A DNA stretch of 64,000 nucleotides from Monarcha castaneiventris obscurior (GCA_026261815.1 JAMPIT010000493.1:9875501-9939500); one strand, 5' to 3'. Positions 1 through 12,770 are shown, counted from the stretch's first letter. Made by a program: numbers and translations. Notes: a model not told the origin generated them from the sequence alone.

Positions 1-2146
1 GCGATTAGAACACAACTCCTGAAACGTCTCCAGCTGGAGCCAAAATTTGGGAGGGAGTGGGGGAGAAAGAGGAGTTTATTATTTCAGTAGCTGCAGTGCA
101 AATCCCCTCTGGGTGCTCTGCAAACCACCCTGTGCTCTTTGAACCCAGCCCCCTCATTGACATGGTAATGGGCTTTGTTGAATTCAAAGACGATTACATC
201 AGAAATGTGTGGCCTCTTGTGGCTTTTCCAAGGCTTATAAAGCACACAAATTATATGAAAATATTGGGTTGAAAAATTAGTAAGCCATAGGAGTTTGTGT
301 TGTTTTAGCCACGCTTTACTGCAGGGAAGGAAAACTCTGGCTCCTCCAGACCTTTGCCCAGTCTTTCAAAGCTACTTTCTGTATTATTTTTCTTTTCTGG
401 TGGGCTCACCTCGGATGTACAGCCCGGGTCTTTAAAGGACTTTCATACTGGAGCCACCTTTGCAAGCAGAAATGTTTAAAGAGCAGAGACCAGTTCTCTG
501 AGCGGCTCCAGTTTGGTTTGAACCAGGGAGAAAGTTCTGCCCCACAGCTTTGGGTCACATGAACCATGCAGAGACATCACTGTCCTTATGGGTGTGGAAT
601 GGGAAAACGTGATTGGGAATGTTTTTTTTTTTTAATTATCTTTAATATCAGGTTCACAGATTTGGCAGCACCACCTCAAGTGCAACAGAGGAGATGGGAA
701 AGGCACAGGTTCCTTCCAGCCCCTACAAATTAAAACTCAATCAAAACTCAATCACAACTCAGCCCCAGTTATAAGATATTTGAATATCCTATGGTAAAAG
801 AGGTATTGGAACTGCTGGAAATGCCTTTTTCACTCACCAGTTCTCCTTCCATTCCTCCTCCAGTACGAGCTCCCCTTTCCAGGACTCTGCCCGATTGAAC
901 AGTCACTGTTAATTAGCTAATTTTCCAGAATTGGTACACCAGTGCTGATCAGGGTGTTGACACAGTTTATCAAGAGTTAATAATGAACCACAGCACAAGT
1001 TCAGCTTCCCGTGTGAGCAGGCAAATTCCCCACCCCAGAGCAGCCAGCGGAGGAGGCTTGCAAGGAGTGAGTTAAATTGACTTGGTCGTGTCTGTCTGGA
1101 GTTTTGGGGCAGCTCCAGCTCATGGATGTGCTGCTCCAGCGTGAAAACCTCAACTGCCCACCCAGAGCAGCTTTTTGGTGCCTCCAGTGAGACGTAGAGA
1201 TTTTGGAGGATGTGTGGAGGGGGCAGAAGGCTGAAGAGAAAACACCTCCCGTTCTGCCTGAGAGCGTAAAGGTCACAGCCACAAGGCACAGACATAACAA
1301 TGGCATTCCAAAATGGGAAAGAGGATGGCCATGGGATCATGGTGTTAAGATGCAGAGGATCCCAAAGAGCTTTCTCTGCTGCAGCCTCCCCGGGAAGAGG
1401 GTTGGCTTTGGGCTGGACGTGCTCCCAGGCCTGGCCGTGCTCCTGGAGCAGCTGAGGGAGGGAGGCACAGGGACTCGGCAGCTGGAGCAGAAGGCAGGGC
1501 AGGGGCTGAGATCAGCTCCAGCCCAGCCATGAAATCACATCCTGTGGCTGAGCTGATGCACTCGTGGCAGGGACCTTTCCCCACAAGTGACATTCCCAAA
1601 GAGCACAGGGCGACCGAGGAGCTCGGCTCCCACCATCTTCCGCAGTGGCTGGAGTCACCAGCCACCAAAATCGTTGGGAATTCTGCACTTGAGGGACACA
1701 GACGAGCTCCAGGGAGTTCAGCCAGAGCTGCTGGCACAGGGGCTGTCCCACAGCAGCAACGTCCTCCTGAAGGAGCATTTTCCCTTCATCACGTCCCAGT
1801 GACACGGATTTCCTCTTCACACCTCGCCACAAAGCAGTGACCTGCAGGCAGAGCGCCCTTTTTGGGATTTTCCCTCTGGTATTGGTGGAGAAAAGGAAGG
1901 CTGGAGAGCACCAGGCCACCACAAAGCCCTCCCAGGCTGTGCTTTCCCCAGCAGACCCAGCCTTAGGAAGAAACAGGACCAAAACCAAAGAGACAGAAGT
2001 AGTGGGGAGTTTTTGACAGCTCTGAGTTCTCTGTTCCAGGCTGGGAACAGCCCAAGACAGCAGGATGGGAATTGCTGAGCTCCTTGCATGGAGCCACCTC
2101 AGCCTCTGTCTCCTCCAGGCTGCTCATGGCCAGGAAAAACGCAGTG
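1..2146. other. Noncoding DNA, no gene recognised
   Basis: Mixed-composition sequence. The first 300 bases are AT-rich, contain a TATAAAG-like word near 236 and look unlike the GC-rich sequence that follows. A short T-run lies near 626-638. Overlapping open frames on both strands between about 0.9 and 2.1 kb have low-complexity Pro/Ser/Gly/Leu-rich translations typical of chance frames in GC-rich DNA. I recognise no domain. A minus-strand GTGAGTG donor-like word lies near 825-831, but no convincing acceptor pairs with it. Confidence 0.6.
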
Positions 2147-2250
2147 CCAGGAATCAGGAATTAGGAATTAAGAATTATTAGGAATTAGGAATTAGGAATC
2201 AGGAATCAGGAATTAGGAATTAGAAATTAGGAATCAGGAATCAGGAATTA
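2147..2250. repeat. Degenerate GGAATTA/GGAATCA short tandem array
   Basis: The words GGAATTA and GGAATCA alternate for about 100 bases with a period of 6-8. This is a local slippage-type array with no coding potential. GGAAT-rich words recur across the window but are most concentrated here. Confidence 0.85.
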
Positions 2251-2514
2251 GCTCTTCACATATGGTTTATTTACCAACATTTCGTGTTCCCCCACTCCCA
2301 CAGAGCCAGCAGGACCTTGCCTGTGCCTGCCTGGAAGGAGCAAGGAAAAAGGAGTGGGATAATCTGGTCTGGCTGCCAGTTTGGAGGTCTGAAGACAGGA
2401 GCAGGCACAGGGGGTGATTTTTTCCCTCTGTGGCTGCCTGGCACTGCTGGGGTGTCCACGCACTCAGGATTCATTGATGATTCCAGCAGCTCCTTTCATT
2501 GTGGCCACTCACAA

Positions 2515-2515
<1 letters not shown>

Positions 2516-2574
<59 letters not shown>
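2516..2574. repeat. (ATT)n trinucleotide microsatellite
   Basis: About 20 uninterrupted copies of ATT. Two open frames cross it and give poly-Tyr or poly-Ile, which are artefacts. The absence of interruptions suggests a length-variable locus. Confidence 0.97.
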
Positions 2575-5500
2575 GAGCTCCTGTTTTTCCAGAGCCAATT
2601 ATTGTAGGATTAGAACACAGCATCTGCCCCCGTGTGTGTGTAGATGCATAAATAAGGAACTGGGAATCGAATAAAAGAAATACATTGGATTTTTTCTGTC
2701 CTGTTTTTTTTGGTTTTTTTTTTTTTGGTCTCTGTCCCCTTCCAGCCTTTCACATTCGGATATAAAAGCCCTGGAAGGAAAAGGCTTGGAGAGAAGCAAT
2801 GGGAGAAAAGTCTGCAAGGGGGCAAAATCAGTGGGACCCTGCAGAACAAACATGTGTAAAGGCTTTGTTTCAAAGTGGATGAATGCAAAAGCCTGGTGGG
2901 GATAATTTTTGGGCTTTGCCTATTTTGAAAGGGTTGAGGATCAGGAGTAAAGTGAGAAAACAATTCTCTGTAGGAAGCTGTAGCAGACTAAATGGAGCTT
3001 GTTGTTGTTGGCTGGGGCCGCGATGCTGAGGGCAGCAGCGTCGTTACTGAAGCTGGAGGCAGCAGAGGTTTAAATAAATAAGGAGAGATCCCTGAACCGA
3101 GATAAAATGGGATCTCACTGTGCTGGGTCCTCCCGTGCTCCGGAGCGGGGAGGGCTGGCAGGGTGTGAGTAAAGGGAGATGAATGAGGCTCATCAGATGG
3201 GCTCGGCAGAAAGCAGGGAGTTGTTCCTCCTGCTCGGGGCATTGGGAATTAGTCACAGAATTCCCGAGGAATTGGGAATTTATCTGTTCATCTCCTGTGC
3301 CAGGCCTTGCCCCGCTGAGGGAATGGGGCAGTGACCCAGGGGAAGCTCCAGAGCCCCAGCCCACAGCTCAGGGCTGCCTTTCCTTTGGGCAAACCAAAGG
3401 CTCGGGGAGAAAAGTCCCTTTTCCGTGGCCCTGCTCAGTAGCAAACCCCATAAAAGCTGTGGGATTATTGCTGCTGAGGCCAGCATTAACACAGAGCTAG
3501 GCCCAACCTCTCCCGTGCAGCCCAGCAACAGCAGGAACAATAAAAATCCCGTTAAAGCCCTGCACGAGCCAGCAAGATGTGCACCAAGTCCAGGAAGGAT
3601 CGGAAAAATCCTTCAAACATTCCCTAAATCCTCACCCAGCAGAGGCTGGGGATGCCAAGGCCGGGTGATAAGAGCCTGGCCTGGGCAGGGAATCACTGAT
3701 CACAACCAAAGGCTGCAAAGAAACATTTTTGCAGAGTCTGTCCACTGGATGATCCTCCCACTCCCAGGAAAAACTCATGGGAAGGCTGCTCCGGACAAAA
3801 TTCCCAGGATAAAGGGACAGAGGGCAGGAACAACCTGCTGCTGCTCTGGGGTGAAAACAACAGTGCAACATATCCAGGCAAAATATCCCTGTGATCCCAA
3901 TTTTCCCTGATCTGAAGGGAAATCCTGGCTCGTGATTAAGGATCTGGTTTGTAAGAGCGGAGGTTAAGCAGAAAAAAATGGTATTTGCATTCATATTTAA
4001 GAAATTCAAAATATTCCTCTACGTTCTCAGATTGGGGGACATTTGCTAAATTCCCCTTTCTTGGTATGAAGTTCTGAGGGGAAAAATAAAACCCAAAAGG
4101 GTTAAGAAAAGAATTCTTCTTATCCTGGTTTTCTCCTCCAGGTTTTGACACTGAAAATACATTTTGAAACAGTAAAAGTCGAGATAAAATAGCAAAGAGT
4201 GGCAGTTCCCTGTGCCTTTTCTGTTCCCTTCTGGTGGCTCTTTTGTGTTAATTTATGCAGCACTCGTTCAAACAGAAGCCAAAATGATCTTTTTAGTGAC
4301 AGCTTCTGCTCCAGGACACTTTTCCTCGTGGTTCCCTCCCCAGGGCTGCCTTTGGTGCTCGATCCAGTCCCACCAGGAGCAGAACCAGGAGCTGCCAGCA
4401 GCTCCAGCCTCTCCAGAGCCCAAATATTCCACTTATCCCATCTGCACAACACACTCAGGGTTACACTAATCCCTAAGTTAAATAACCAGGGGAGATGAAC
4501 CCCAAAAATCTCCTTTTCCTCCAGACCAGCCCAGTTCTGTGACTGGATTCCAGCAGGAACAGATCCATTTCCAACACCAAAATAAGGGACCAGTGCTCGG
4601 TGTCCTGGGAGCACCAGAGTGGGACAAGGAATTTTCCTCTTTCCCAAGGTTTTTTTTTCCCAAATAAGCCCTGGGACTGTTCAAATCAGAGCTTTTGCCA
4701 TAACCAGGAAGAATTTGGGATGCACAGGGCAGGAATGTTGGGATATCTGTGCAGGACAATCCCTGAGGCCTATCCAGCTCAGGATATTCCCAGATCCTGT
4801 CCCCATAACCAGGGCAAACCCCAGTGGCACACACCTGATTCCTGGGATCAGCAGATCCTGGGGCTGTTGGGATGCCAGGATCAAAGCCTCCCGAGCCTGT
4901 TTGTAATTTCTCTGGGTAAATAAGAGCAGCACTGGGGCACTCGGGGCTGGATAAAGCAGCTTTGGTTCGGCAGGAAAATGGAACTATTTTTACAGAAGCC
5001 AGCGAGGGAGGCTGGAGCCACCGATTTGGGATGATTACAATGAACAAAAAAAAAGTCAAGCCTGGAAGTGTTTATTTTAATTTAGGGGGCACGGCGAGCT
5101 GCTGAGGTGGGAAGATATTATTTTTATGGATTTAATCAGATGGCCGGGGTTTGTGGCCATTGCTAATTGAAAGCTGTCTGCCTCGCCTCAAGTTCAGCGT
5201 TGCTTTTCTCCCCCTGGCTGGGAGGCAGAAGGAAAGCAATTATTCAGGCTGGGGACGGGAAATGGGAACTGGGAGAGGTTTAGGGGTAAAAAGGAAAAAA
5301 AGGGCTTCGTTTTGGAGGGAAACTTCAGTGTGTCCTGGATGGAGCTGCCTCAGCTTGGAATCCATTTCCCTGCCCTGAGGTGAACAAGGATCAGCAACGC
5401 CCTGGGGAGAAGCTGCTCAGGGACTTCCAGGAGGATGCTCAGGAATCACAGCAGCTGGAAAAATGTGTCCTGGGAGCTTCAGTAATTCCCAGGATGTGGC

Positions 5501-6801
5501 TTTTCCCTTTGAAGCTCCTCTGAGAGCCCGATGATGAATCCTGGACCCCCCAGGACACCTCGTTTTTCCCACTGGGTGAACATTTATGGTCCAAGATGTA
5601 GGAAAAGGCAGCAGCAGTCACCAAAACCACCCATCCCAGCTGCACACTCAGCAAGATGTCAGATGCACTGAAATTTGGTAGCCCTGCAGATTTTCCCCCG
5701 GTGATTTTCACCCCACACACCCAAAAAGAGAAACCAGGACAATTTTTTTTTTAGAAAAACCCAACCAAAACCTGCCCATGGATGAGCTCAGGGGGTTCAG
5801 GGGTGTTGCCTGTTTTATTGTTGTTCTGTTTGTGGCAGAGGGAATTCCAAGGTGATGAAGGACAGCCCCCAAAATGCAGCTTTGTGCCCCATGAGGCCAC
5901 CCCAAAGCCACCAAGCAGGGTGTGAATATCCCCCAGGCAGGGGCCAAACGTGTGGGGCTCCCTCAGGAGCCAGCCCTGAGCAGCGCAGTCGCTACGGTCC
6001 CAAAACGCCATCTCCAAATATTTTCTGTATCATAATTACACCAAATGAGTGGAAATTTCTGCCCCCTTCCCCCCAGCCCCAAAAACACGGCCCATTATGA
6101 GCTCTGCCAAGTCTGCAGGAACATAAATAACATTGCAGGCTCTTTGTGCCGTGCAGGAGCTGGGAAGTGGAAAAATGATTGAGGGACAAGTGGGTTTTAA
6201 GATCCCCCCGAGGCCTGTAAGTTACCTGTTTATTTCAAGAAGAGCTGCAACTGCCAAAAGGAAAGGGAAGGAGTTCCTGGAGTTGCTATCATGGTCTGTT
6301 TCCAGGGATTATTTCAAAATAAACACGGATTGAGTCTCTGCTGAGATTTTCAGTCGATATTTGTGCACGCTGTGGGTACCTGAGGAGGGTGTGGGGGGCT
6401 CCAGGACAGACTCATCTGAATTTGGGGGGTGGGAGTGAGATTTGGGTCACGTCCTGGTCAGCCAGGTGGGGTCTGCAGGGCCAGGATTGACCAAGGGGCT
6501 TCCCTTTGGCCTCAGGAAATGCTCAAAAATGAGAGTATTTGGTGAGGAGGCAAAAGGTGTTCAGAAATCCAGTGGGGAACCCAGCAGGAAAATCCAGAAC
6601 CAGGGAACCCCACACATCAGCATGGCCCTGGATCTCAGGTGGGAGGTAAAATAATCCTCTTTTTTCCATGTAAAACGTCTCAGTTGAGAGAGAAATTGTC
6701 ATAATTGACTTTTTAAAATGGAAGGGAAACGTTGTGAAGTCATCAGGGAAGGTGTTTCAGACAGAGAAAAGTGAGGTGGGAAAGTGCTGGAATTCTGTGA
6801 T
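2575..6801. other. Noncoding DNA, no gene recognised
   Basis: Unique-looking sequence. T-rich tracts at 2701-2728 flank nothing recognisable. Open frames of 80-190 codons on both strands (for example 4478-5059 minus) show no family signature. One AT-rich island near 5040-5215 is listed separately. No CR1, LTR or RNA gene was seen. Confidence 0.55.
5040..5215. other. Candidate conserved noncoding element
   Basis: A compact AT-rich, non-repetitive island contains several homeodomain-like TAAT/ATTA cores (for example TTGCTAATTGAAAGCTG near 5159) in otherwise GC-rich DNA. It resembles deeply conserved vertebrate enhancers in composition only. There is no ORF. Conservation itself cannot be judged from one genome. 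Confidence 0.22.
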
Positions 6802-7064
6802 GGGAAGAAGGGAAGGGAAGGGAAGGGAAGGGAAGGGAAGGGAAGGGAAGGGAAGGGAAGGGAAGGGAAGGGAAGGGAAGGGACGGGAAGGGAAGGGAAG
6901 GGAAGGGAAGGGACGGGAAGGGAAGGGAAGGGAAGGGAAGGGAAGGGAAGGGAAGGGAAGGGAAGGGAAGGGAAGGGAAGGGAAGGGAGGGAAGGGAAGG
7001 GAAGGGAAGGGAAGGGAAGGGAAGGGAAGGGAAGGGAAGGGAAGGGAAGGGAAGGGAAGGGAAG
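6802..7064. repeat. (GGGAA)n pentanucleotide array, about 51 copies
   Basis: A pure-purine plus strand repeats GGGAA for about 260 bases. There are only three interruptions: A-to-C changes at 6884 and 6914, and a one-base slip near 6988. Because the period is 5, every frame stays open, giving Arg/Glu/Gly/Lys repeats on plus and Pro/Ser/Leu/Phe repeats on minus. These are artefacts. Runs of GGG every 5 bases give the plus strand G-quadruplex potential, and the purine/pyrimidine asymmetry gives triplex potential. Confidence 0.97.
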
Positions 7065-9590
7065 CAGTTCCCTTCATCCCAGAGCTCATGGGGAGAAATC
7101 CTTTACACGCTGCAAGGCTTTGTTTTAATTTTTTCGTAACAGCTCCATATTTCAGAGCAGATTTCTCTGTAGCTCTCTGGTGCCTGTCCCAGACACAGCT
7201 CTGGGAGCACTTGAGCCAGGATAAAATGACATTTTTCAACCCTAGCCCAGGTGCCAGCCCCAGTGATGCAACGCAGGCAATATGGGCAATGATGAGTGAT
7301 GCCCTAATTGCAGAGGATTCCTGGTTGGGAAAGAGAGATTGGAGTTGGGACGAAATAAAAACGACAGCAGGAAAATAAAACCAGAGAAACTTCTTCCTGG
7401 AGCTGCAGAACGAAGCGTTCCTGATGAGCTGCCACAAGGTTAGGAGAAAATCTGAAGGCCTGGCTGGATGTTTGGAGTGTAACCAGGTTTTCTCTTTGCC
7501 TTTATAAACCATCCCCGGATCTCTGCTGGATGCAGGGAGCTCTCACCTGGCATCGAGGGAAGCTGTCAGACAAGTTCCTGCAGACTTTGCACAGCCCAGG
7601 TGTCTGCAATTCCCATTTTCTGAGCCACCCCAAAGCCCAGGAAGCTTCAGCCCACTCGGCTCCTACCTGCCCAGATGGCAGCCCCAACACTCCTTCGTTA
7701 TCTCTGTATCTCGGTGCCAATTAAATTAAAGACTCCCCAGACTCTCGTCTAATGAACAGAGCTAATGAGTGACAAAAGATCATTGAGCAAACTGAGGCAC
7801 CGAGGAGGGGGATCCAGAGGCAGCTGAAGGATTGGAAATTTACTGCCCCAGAAACAAGCCCAGATTTTCCCAACCAGGAAAAGGAGAAGTGGGAAAAGAG
7901 AATCAGAGCATTCAAAAAATCCAAGCCTCCAACTGCTGAAGAATGATGGGAATGGGGACAGCGATCATGTCCACAAGGTTTCCTTGAACCCATCTGTTGG
8001 TGGGAGCTGTCTGGGCTCTCCAGGAATCCTGGATGGATAAAAAGGCTGCCTGAGCCTTGGGGAATTTCTTCCCAAGTGCTCTGCTCACTGCCTGCCCTGT
8101 CTGTGCTGGGAGCTGCTGCTGGAGCTTCACCTCCGTCCCATCCCTCATCTCCCTCGACTGGAATTTCTCTTCAACTCAGCAGGGATTTGGGCTTATTTTG
8201 GAGCACAGAACCTGTAGGATGAGTGAATTACCCAGATGTTTCCCTCCAGCTGTGTTTTAATTGCCCCCAGCCTCGTCAGCAGAAGAAGTGGCAGAGCCTT
8301 GGTGCTCTCACACGACTTTTACAAGGACTTGTGGCTGTTCCCTCCCTGCTGCAGTCAAACACACACAGAGGGCCAAGCACCCAGGGAAAATAAAGCAGGA
8401 AATGCTCCAAAGTATTTGAAATTAACTTGAAGGGCTGGAGAGAAAGAACCATCCAGAGAAGGGTATAAAGAGCTGAAAGATTCTCGTTATTTAACTCAGA
8501 TCTCTCGTGGCTGGTTTGGAATTCCTTGGTGGATGAGATTATTGATCCTGCTGAAAATTCTTCTAAATTCTGCTGTTGGGGGTCAGTCTGGTTCCTTTGG
8601 GGATTCATGGAATTCTTTCTTTATTGATTATCAATCCCCATCCCTTTGCTCTGCCAGGCTCAGCAGAGGCGCCTGCCAAAGGCGGGGCAGAGAGGGGCCG
8701 ATCCTGCAGCTGCAGGCAGAACCTTCTGCCCATTCCTTGGGAAAAGCTGCACTTCCTTTGCCTTTGGCCCTAAAATTCCCTAGGGAAGGGCCACATCCCT
8801 CTACCTCCTGCTGTAGTGGCCAATAAGAGACAGGTGCCAAAGCCTGCTGAGCTCCAACCTCCCACCTGCATCCAGAAAACACCAGAGGCCCAAAGCCTCT
8901 TTTTTTTTTTTTTAAGGATAAAAGTAAAATTTCAGCCTCCAACCTTTATTTTAGGAGCACATCCCTCTCTGGGGTTGCCCTGGATGTGCCACTGACCCGC
9001 AGCCTGCATTCCTGCTCAGCGTGGCTCCGTGTTTTCCAAAGGCAGTGGAAATTTTGTTTTGGAAACAGCGCCGAGAGGGCAAACAGGAAGCAGGAAGGGC
9101 TTTTTCAGAAAGGCAAGAATCTTGAAGGCAGCGCAGTTCCCGTTTCCTTGGGATCCAGCCCACGGATCAGTTCTGCAGCAGCAGCAAGATACGAGTGGCG
9201 AGGTCAAGAGCAAAGCAAACGGGGAGCAGCCACAGAGAGCGAGGTCCAAAATCTCCCGGCGGAACTCTGAGTGGGCTCCACGCAGCCAGGACGCCTGGAA
9301 AAATAAAGAGGGATGCAGAGCAGTCCCTGCAGTGCAGCTGGGTTATTGACAGATGGGATTAAGTGCTAGCAGTGCTGCGAGTGGGATGTTTTTTGTACCA
9401 GCACGTTGCCTTTGTTTATTGTCATTTTGATTTTTTAGTTGTTTCTGCCGAGGCGTTCGGGGACCTCTTTCCCCCTGGAGCGCACAAGCGGCTGTTTGTT
9501 CTTGTTCCTGCTCTTGCTGCTGTTTGATTTGGGCACGGTGGAGGGGTTCAGCAGGGTCCTGAGGGAGTGCTGCAGCCCAGCCTGGCTGCT
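7065..9590. other. Noncoding DNA, no gene recognised
   Basis: Unique-looking sequence. The AT-rich part at about 7700-7800 (CCAATTAAATTAAAG, then TAATGAACAGAGCTAATGAG) resembles an enhancer-type element but is short. A T-run lies at 8900-8914. Open frames up to about 110 codons carry no recognisable domain. Confidence 0.55.
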
Positions 9591-10226
9591 CAGCACATCC
9601 CAGGGCTCAGGAGCAGCAAAAACGGAGGATTTTTGTCCTTTTGCAAGACAAAATGTTTGAGGAAAGAGTGGAACCACCAAGGCCCTGCTCCTGAGCCCAG
9701 CCCAGCACATCCCAGAGCTGGGAAGCAGCAAAAAGAGAAGATTTTTGTCCTTTTGCAAGACAAAATTTTGAGGAAGGAGTGGAACCACCAAGGCCCTGCT
9801 CCTGAGCCCAGCCCAGCACATCCCAAGGCTCAGGAGCAGCAAAAAGGGAGGATTTTCGTCCTTTTGCAAGAGGTTTGAGGTTTGAGGAAGGAGTGGGACC
9901 ACCAAGGCCCTGCTCCTGAGCCCAACTCGGCACATCCCAGAGCTGGGAAGCAGCAAAAGGAGAAGATTTTTGTCCTTTTGCAAGACAAAATGTTTAAGGA
10001 AGGAGTAGAACCACCAAGGCCCTGCTCCTGAGCCCAGCCCACACATCCCAGAGCTGGGAAGCAGCAAAATGAGGAGATTTTTGTCCTTTTGAAAGGCAGG
10101 AGGTTTGCAGAATGAGCAGCACCACCAAGGCCCTGCTCCTGAGCCCAGCCCAGCACATCCCAGAGCTCAGAAACAGCAAAAAGGGAGGATTTTTGTCCTT
10201 TTGCAAGAGGTTTGAGGTTTGAGACT
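9591..10226. repeat. 112-bp minisatellite, six units
   Basis: Units begin with a CAGCACATCCCA-like word at 9591, 9703, 9814, 9928, 10040 and 10151 (spacings 112, 111, 114, 112, 111). The last unit is partial. Each unit holds a GAGGATTTTTGTCCTTTTGCAA block and a GGACCACCAAGGCCCTGCTC-like block. The period is not a multiple of three, so the translated repeat moves between frames. This explains four overlapping minus-strand open frames of 78-210 codons that share Trp/Phe-rich peptides. They are repeat artefacts, not a protein family. Confidence 0.93.
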
Positions 10227-11541
10227 GACTTTGCAGAGCTCTCCACCACAAAAAATGAGCAGTTTATGTGTCTGTGCTTGTCCATGGACCCCTTGTCCCT
10301 GCATTTCTTATTCCAGCCTCTCCAGTCTGATACTCAGCAATGCACAGGGACACTTCCAGACACAAAAAAATGTCTTTCCCCAGACTGGATTTGGAACCTT
10401 GAGGCAAAACTCAGAAGCTGAACAAGAAACTTCCCCATCTCTTCCAGCTTTATCTCAACCACGGCACCAAACCATTCCTGGCTCAGGTTTTAGAGGGGAT
10501 TGGTTGGGATTTTATCACACCCAGCGTGCTGAGGTTGTTCCCTTCGGGAGGTGGAGCTGAGCCCTGGGGCTGGGGATTGGCTCGTGGCTCTGTGGCCATG
10601 GTGGCCCCCATTCACCTCTGTTTGCCTTCCAGGGAGATTAACAGAGGCACTCCAGGCTTTTCCAGAACTGGGCAAATCCTTCCCCTTTCCTCCAGCCCTT
10701 TGTGACTGGCAAGGTGCAGCAGGAGCTTATCAAACATTGATAAGCACTACAGGAGCTCCGTGCTCGGGAATAAATGGAAATGACAGGGTTGGACAGGCCA
10801 TGGCATTCCAGGGCTGGGCTTATTCCTTGTGGAGAATGTTCCTTCAGGGGCTTCTCCTGTAGGATTGAGTGAGTGGTTGAAGGAGCAGGTGAAGGAATAA
10901 ATGTCCCTGTGACTGGATGTCCTTGGGAGCCTCCATGGTCCCCTCATGCTGCAGGAGATTTTCCTTCATCCCATCCAGCACTGCAGGCAGGGAGCAAAGG
11001 GCTTTTTCATCCCTCTATTCCACGAATCCACTGAATTGAAATCTATTTTTCCAGCTCTGGAGCTTTCCCAAGGCTCCTGGAAAGAGGCGGTGATGTTTTT
11101 TCACCCTGTCCATAACACACCTTGAGATGGGCTCATTTTTTATTCTCTGCAGAATTCCCAGGTTCCATTTCCTCTCCAGCCTTTCCTGTGGAGAGGATGG
11201 GGATTTGAGGCTGGACAGGACAGCACTGGGGACATCATCCCTTTAAAAGACCCGACTCTTCATATCAAAATCCTGATTTTCTCCACCTTCCAGTGGCATG
11301 TTGGGTATGAAGAGTTTCATTTACCTGCCTGTGATTCCATGGCAAGCAGCAAGAGATGAATCTGTGATTGTCCAGCCTGGAAATGGGTAAATTCTGCCTG
11401 TCTGAGTGGGCAGCACTGCACCCTCCCCTCCTGGGGTGTTGGAGTGAGAGCATCTCTGGACTCAGGCCCAGAGGAAAGCCAAAGCACAGGAGTTGAATTA
11501 AAGCCTTTGGACAAACTGAGATCCATGAAATCTTACCAAAG
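10227..11541. other. Noncoding DNA, no gene recognised
   Basis: GC-balanced unique sequence with several overlapping short open frames. No transposon or RNA signature was seen. Two TCA-rich, T-rich patches between 11080 and 11280 have no special structure. Confidence 0.55.
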
Positions 11542-12085
11542 TGAAACAGAAATACAGAATTTTTAACTTCTAGTAGAAATACATGCTAAGTGCCTTAAAC
11601 ATTGAAAAGCTGCAGCAGAGACCTTGAGCAGAGTTCTTTCTGCTGTGGCAGTGTTATCCTTTCACAGAGTTCTTTATTTCAGACAAAATATGGATGGAAC
11701 TATATTGTTCATATTTTTTAGCTATAGTGTTCACATAAATAATAAGAGCTGATAGAAACTGTACACACAAATCTGTGTAATACCCATGTAATGCTTAATG
11801 ATTGTTAGAATTAGACCAGGAGAGGTTAAGAAAAGCAAAACTAGAATCGTGTGTTAATTTCATTGGTTAATTAACAAAGATAATCCACACTTCTGTAAGG
11901 AAAGGGGATTCATCATTAATTAGAAGGAATTAGAAGAAAATTAGAAGAAGTTTTTTGCTGCCTGCTGTTTTTGCTGCTGCTGTTGCTGCTTGGCTTTATC
12001 ATGTAACCCCCTTCAAACTCTGCCTTCAAGAAGCCCTGAGACTGTGAAATAAAGAATTTAGCAGCTCAGCAGCCTCCTCTGCTCT
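11542..12085 (+). mobile_element. Probable LTR-derived block, boundaries uncertain
   Basis: An AT-rich block sharply different from its flanks ends in a retroviral-type polyadenylation context: CTGAGACTGTGAAATAAAG, with AATAAA at 12048-12053, followed by a C/T-rich U5-like tail. Upstream are LTR-like AT-rich words (TTAGAATTAGACCAGGAGAG, GGTTAATTAACAAAG). I could not place terminal TG/CA ends or a target-site duplication, so the limits are approximate. An old solo LTR is the best reading. An AT-rich unique element is the alternative. Confidence 0.38.
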
Positions 12086-12647
12086 GTTTTACCCTGCTCC
12101 CAAAAGGAAGGGGATCCCATCAAAACCACAGCACTGGGGCTTGGTCCCCGTGCAGGGGGAGCAGCTCCCCCTCCATCCATCCATCCACCCCCAGCTCTGC
12201 TCTCTCCCCGTGCCATGTTCTGCTCCAGCTGCTACAGGAGCTCCTTGAACATTCCCAGTGCATTTCCAACTGTTCTTGGCTCCTGCCCCCTCTCCCAGGC
12301 CCAAACAAAATGTTTCTCCATGGTAGGCAGTCGGTGGAGTTCAGGGAAGCAGGGAGAGCAGCTCTGATTTCAGATCTAATTTGCTGTAAAACGAGAGGCA
12401 GGGAAGAGAGGAGTCCTTTTTAATTAGAAAAGGGTTGCTGGGACACTTCAGCCAGCGCAGGGTTTCTGTGCAGTGTGGGAGCTTTCAGGCATGGAGCCGG
12501 GCCCTCGCTGCTGCAGAGGCTGAAACCTGATCAATATTTCTCTGCTCTGCCTCTGTTCCTCCTTCCCCAAAAAGCTTGGGATCCATTCGGCCTCTTGCAA
12601 AACTTGGGTGGCTCGAACCCGTGGGTATTTCTGAGGGTGAAAGGGCA
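12086..12647. other. Noncoding DNA with a short (CCAT)n run
   Basis: Contains a (CCAT)4 run at 12173-12188 and otherwise unremarkable sequence. Nothing coding is recognised. Confidence 0.55.
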
Positions 12648-12770
12648 AAATGAAAAATGAAAAGTGAAAAATGAAAAATGAAAATTTAAAAATTAAAAAT
12701 TAAAAATTTAAAATTTACATTTTAAAATTTAAAATTCAAAATTTAAAATAATTCAAAATTTAAAATTTAC
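12648..12770. repeat. AT-rich low-complexity tract (AAAATTTAAAATT-type)
   Basis: About 120 bases consist almost entirely of A and T. The tract begins as TGAAAAA units and grades into AAATTTAAAATT units. Many self-complementary AAATTT words make it prone to local strand opening. It has no coding potential. Confidence 0.9.

Noticed and set aside
6734..7512. Long overlapping open frames (214 and 251 codons) on both strands
   Set aside because: They are held open by the GGGAA pentamer array. The translations are Arg/Glu/Gly/Lys or Pro/Ser/Leu/Phe repeats with no other support.
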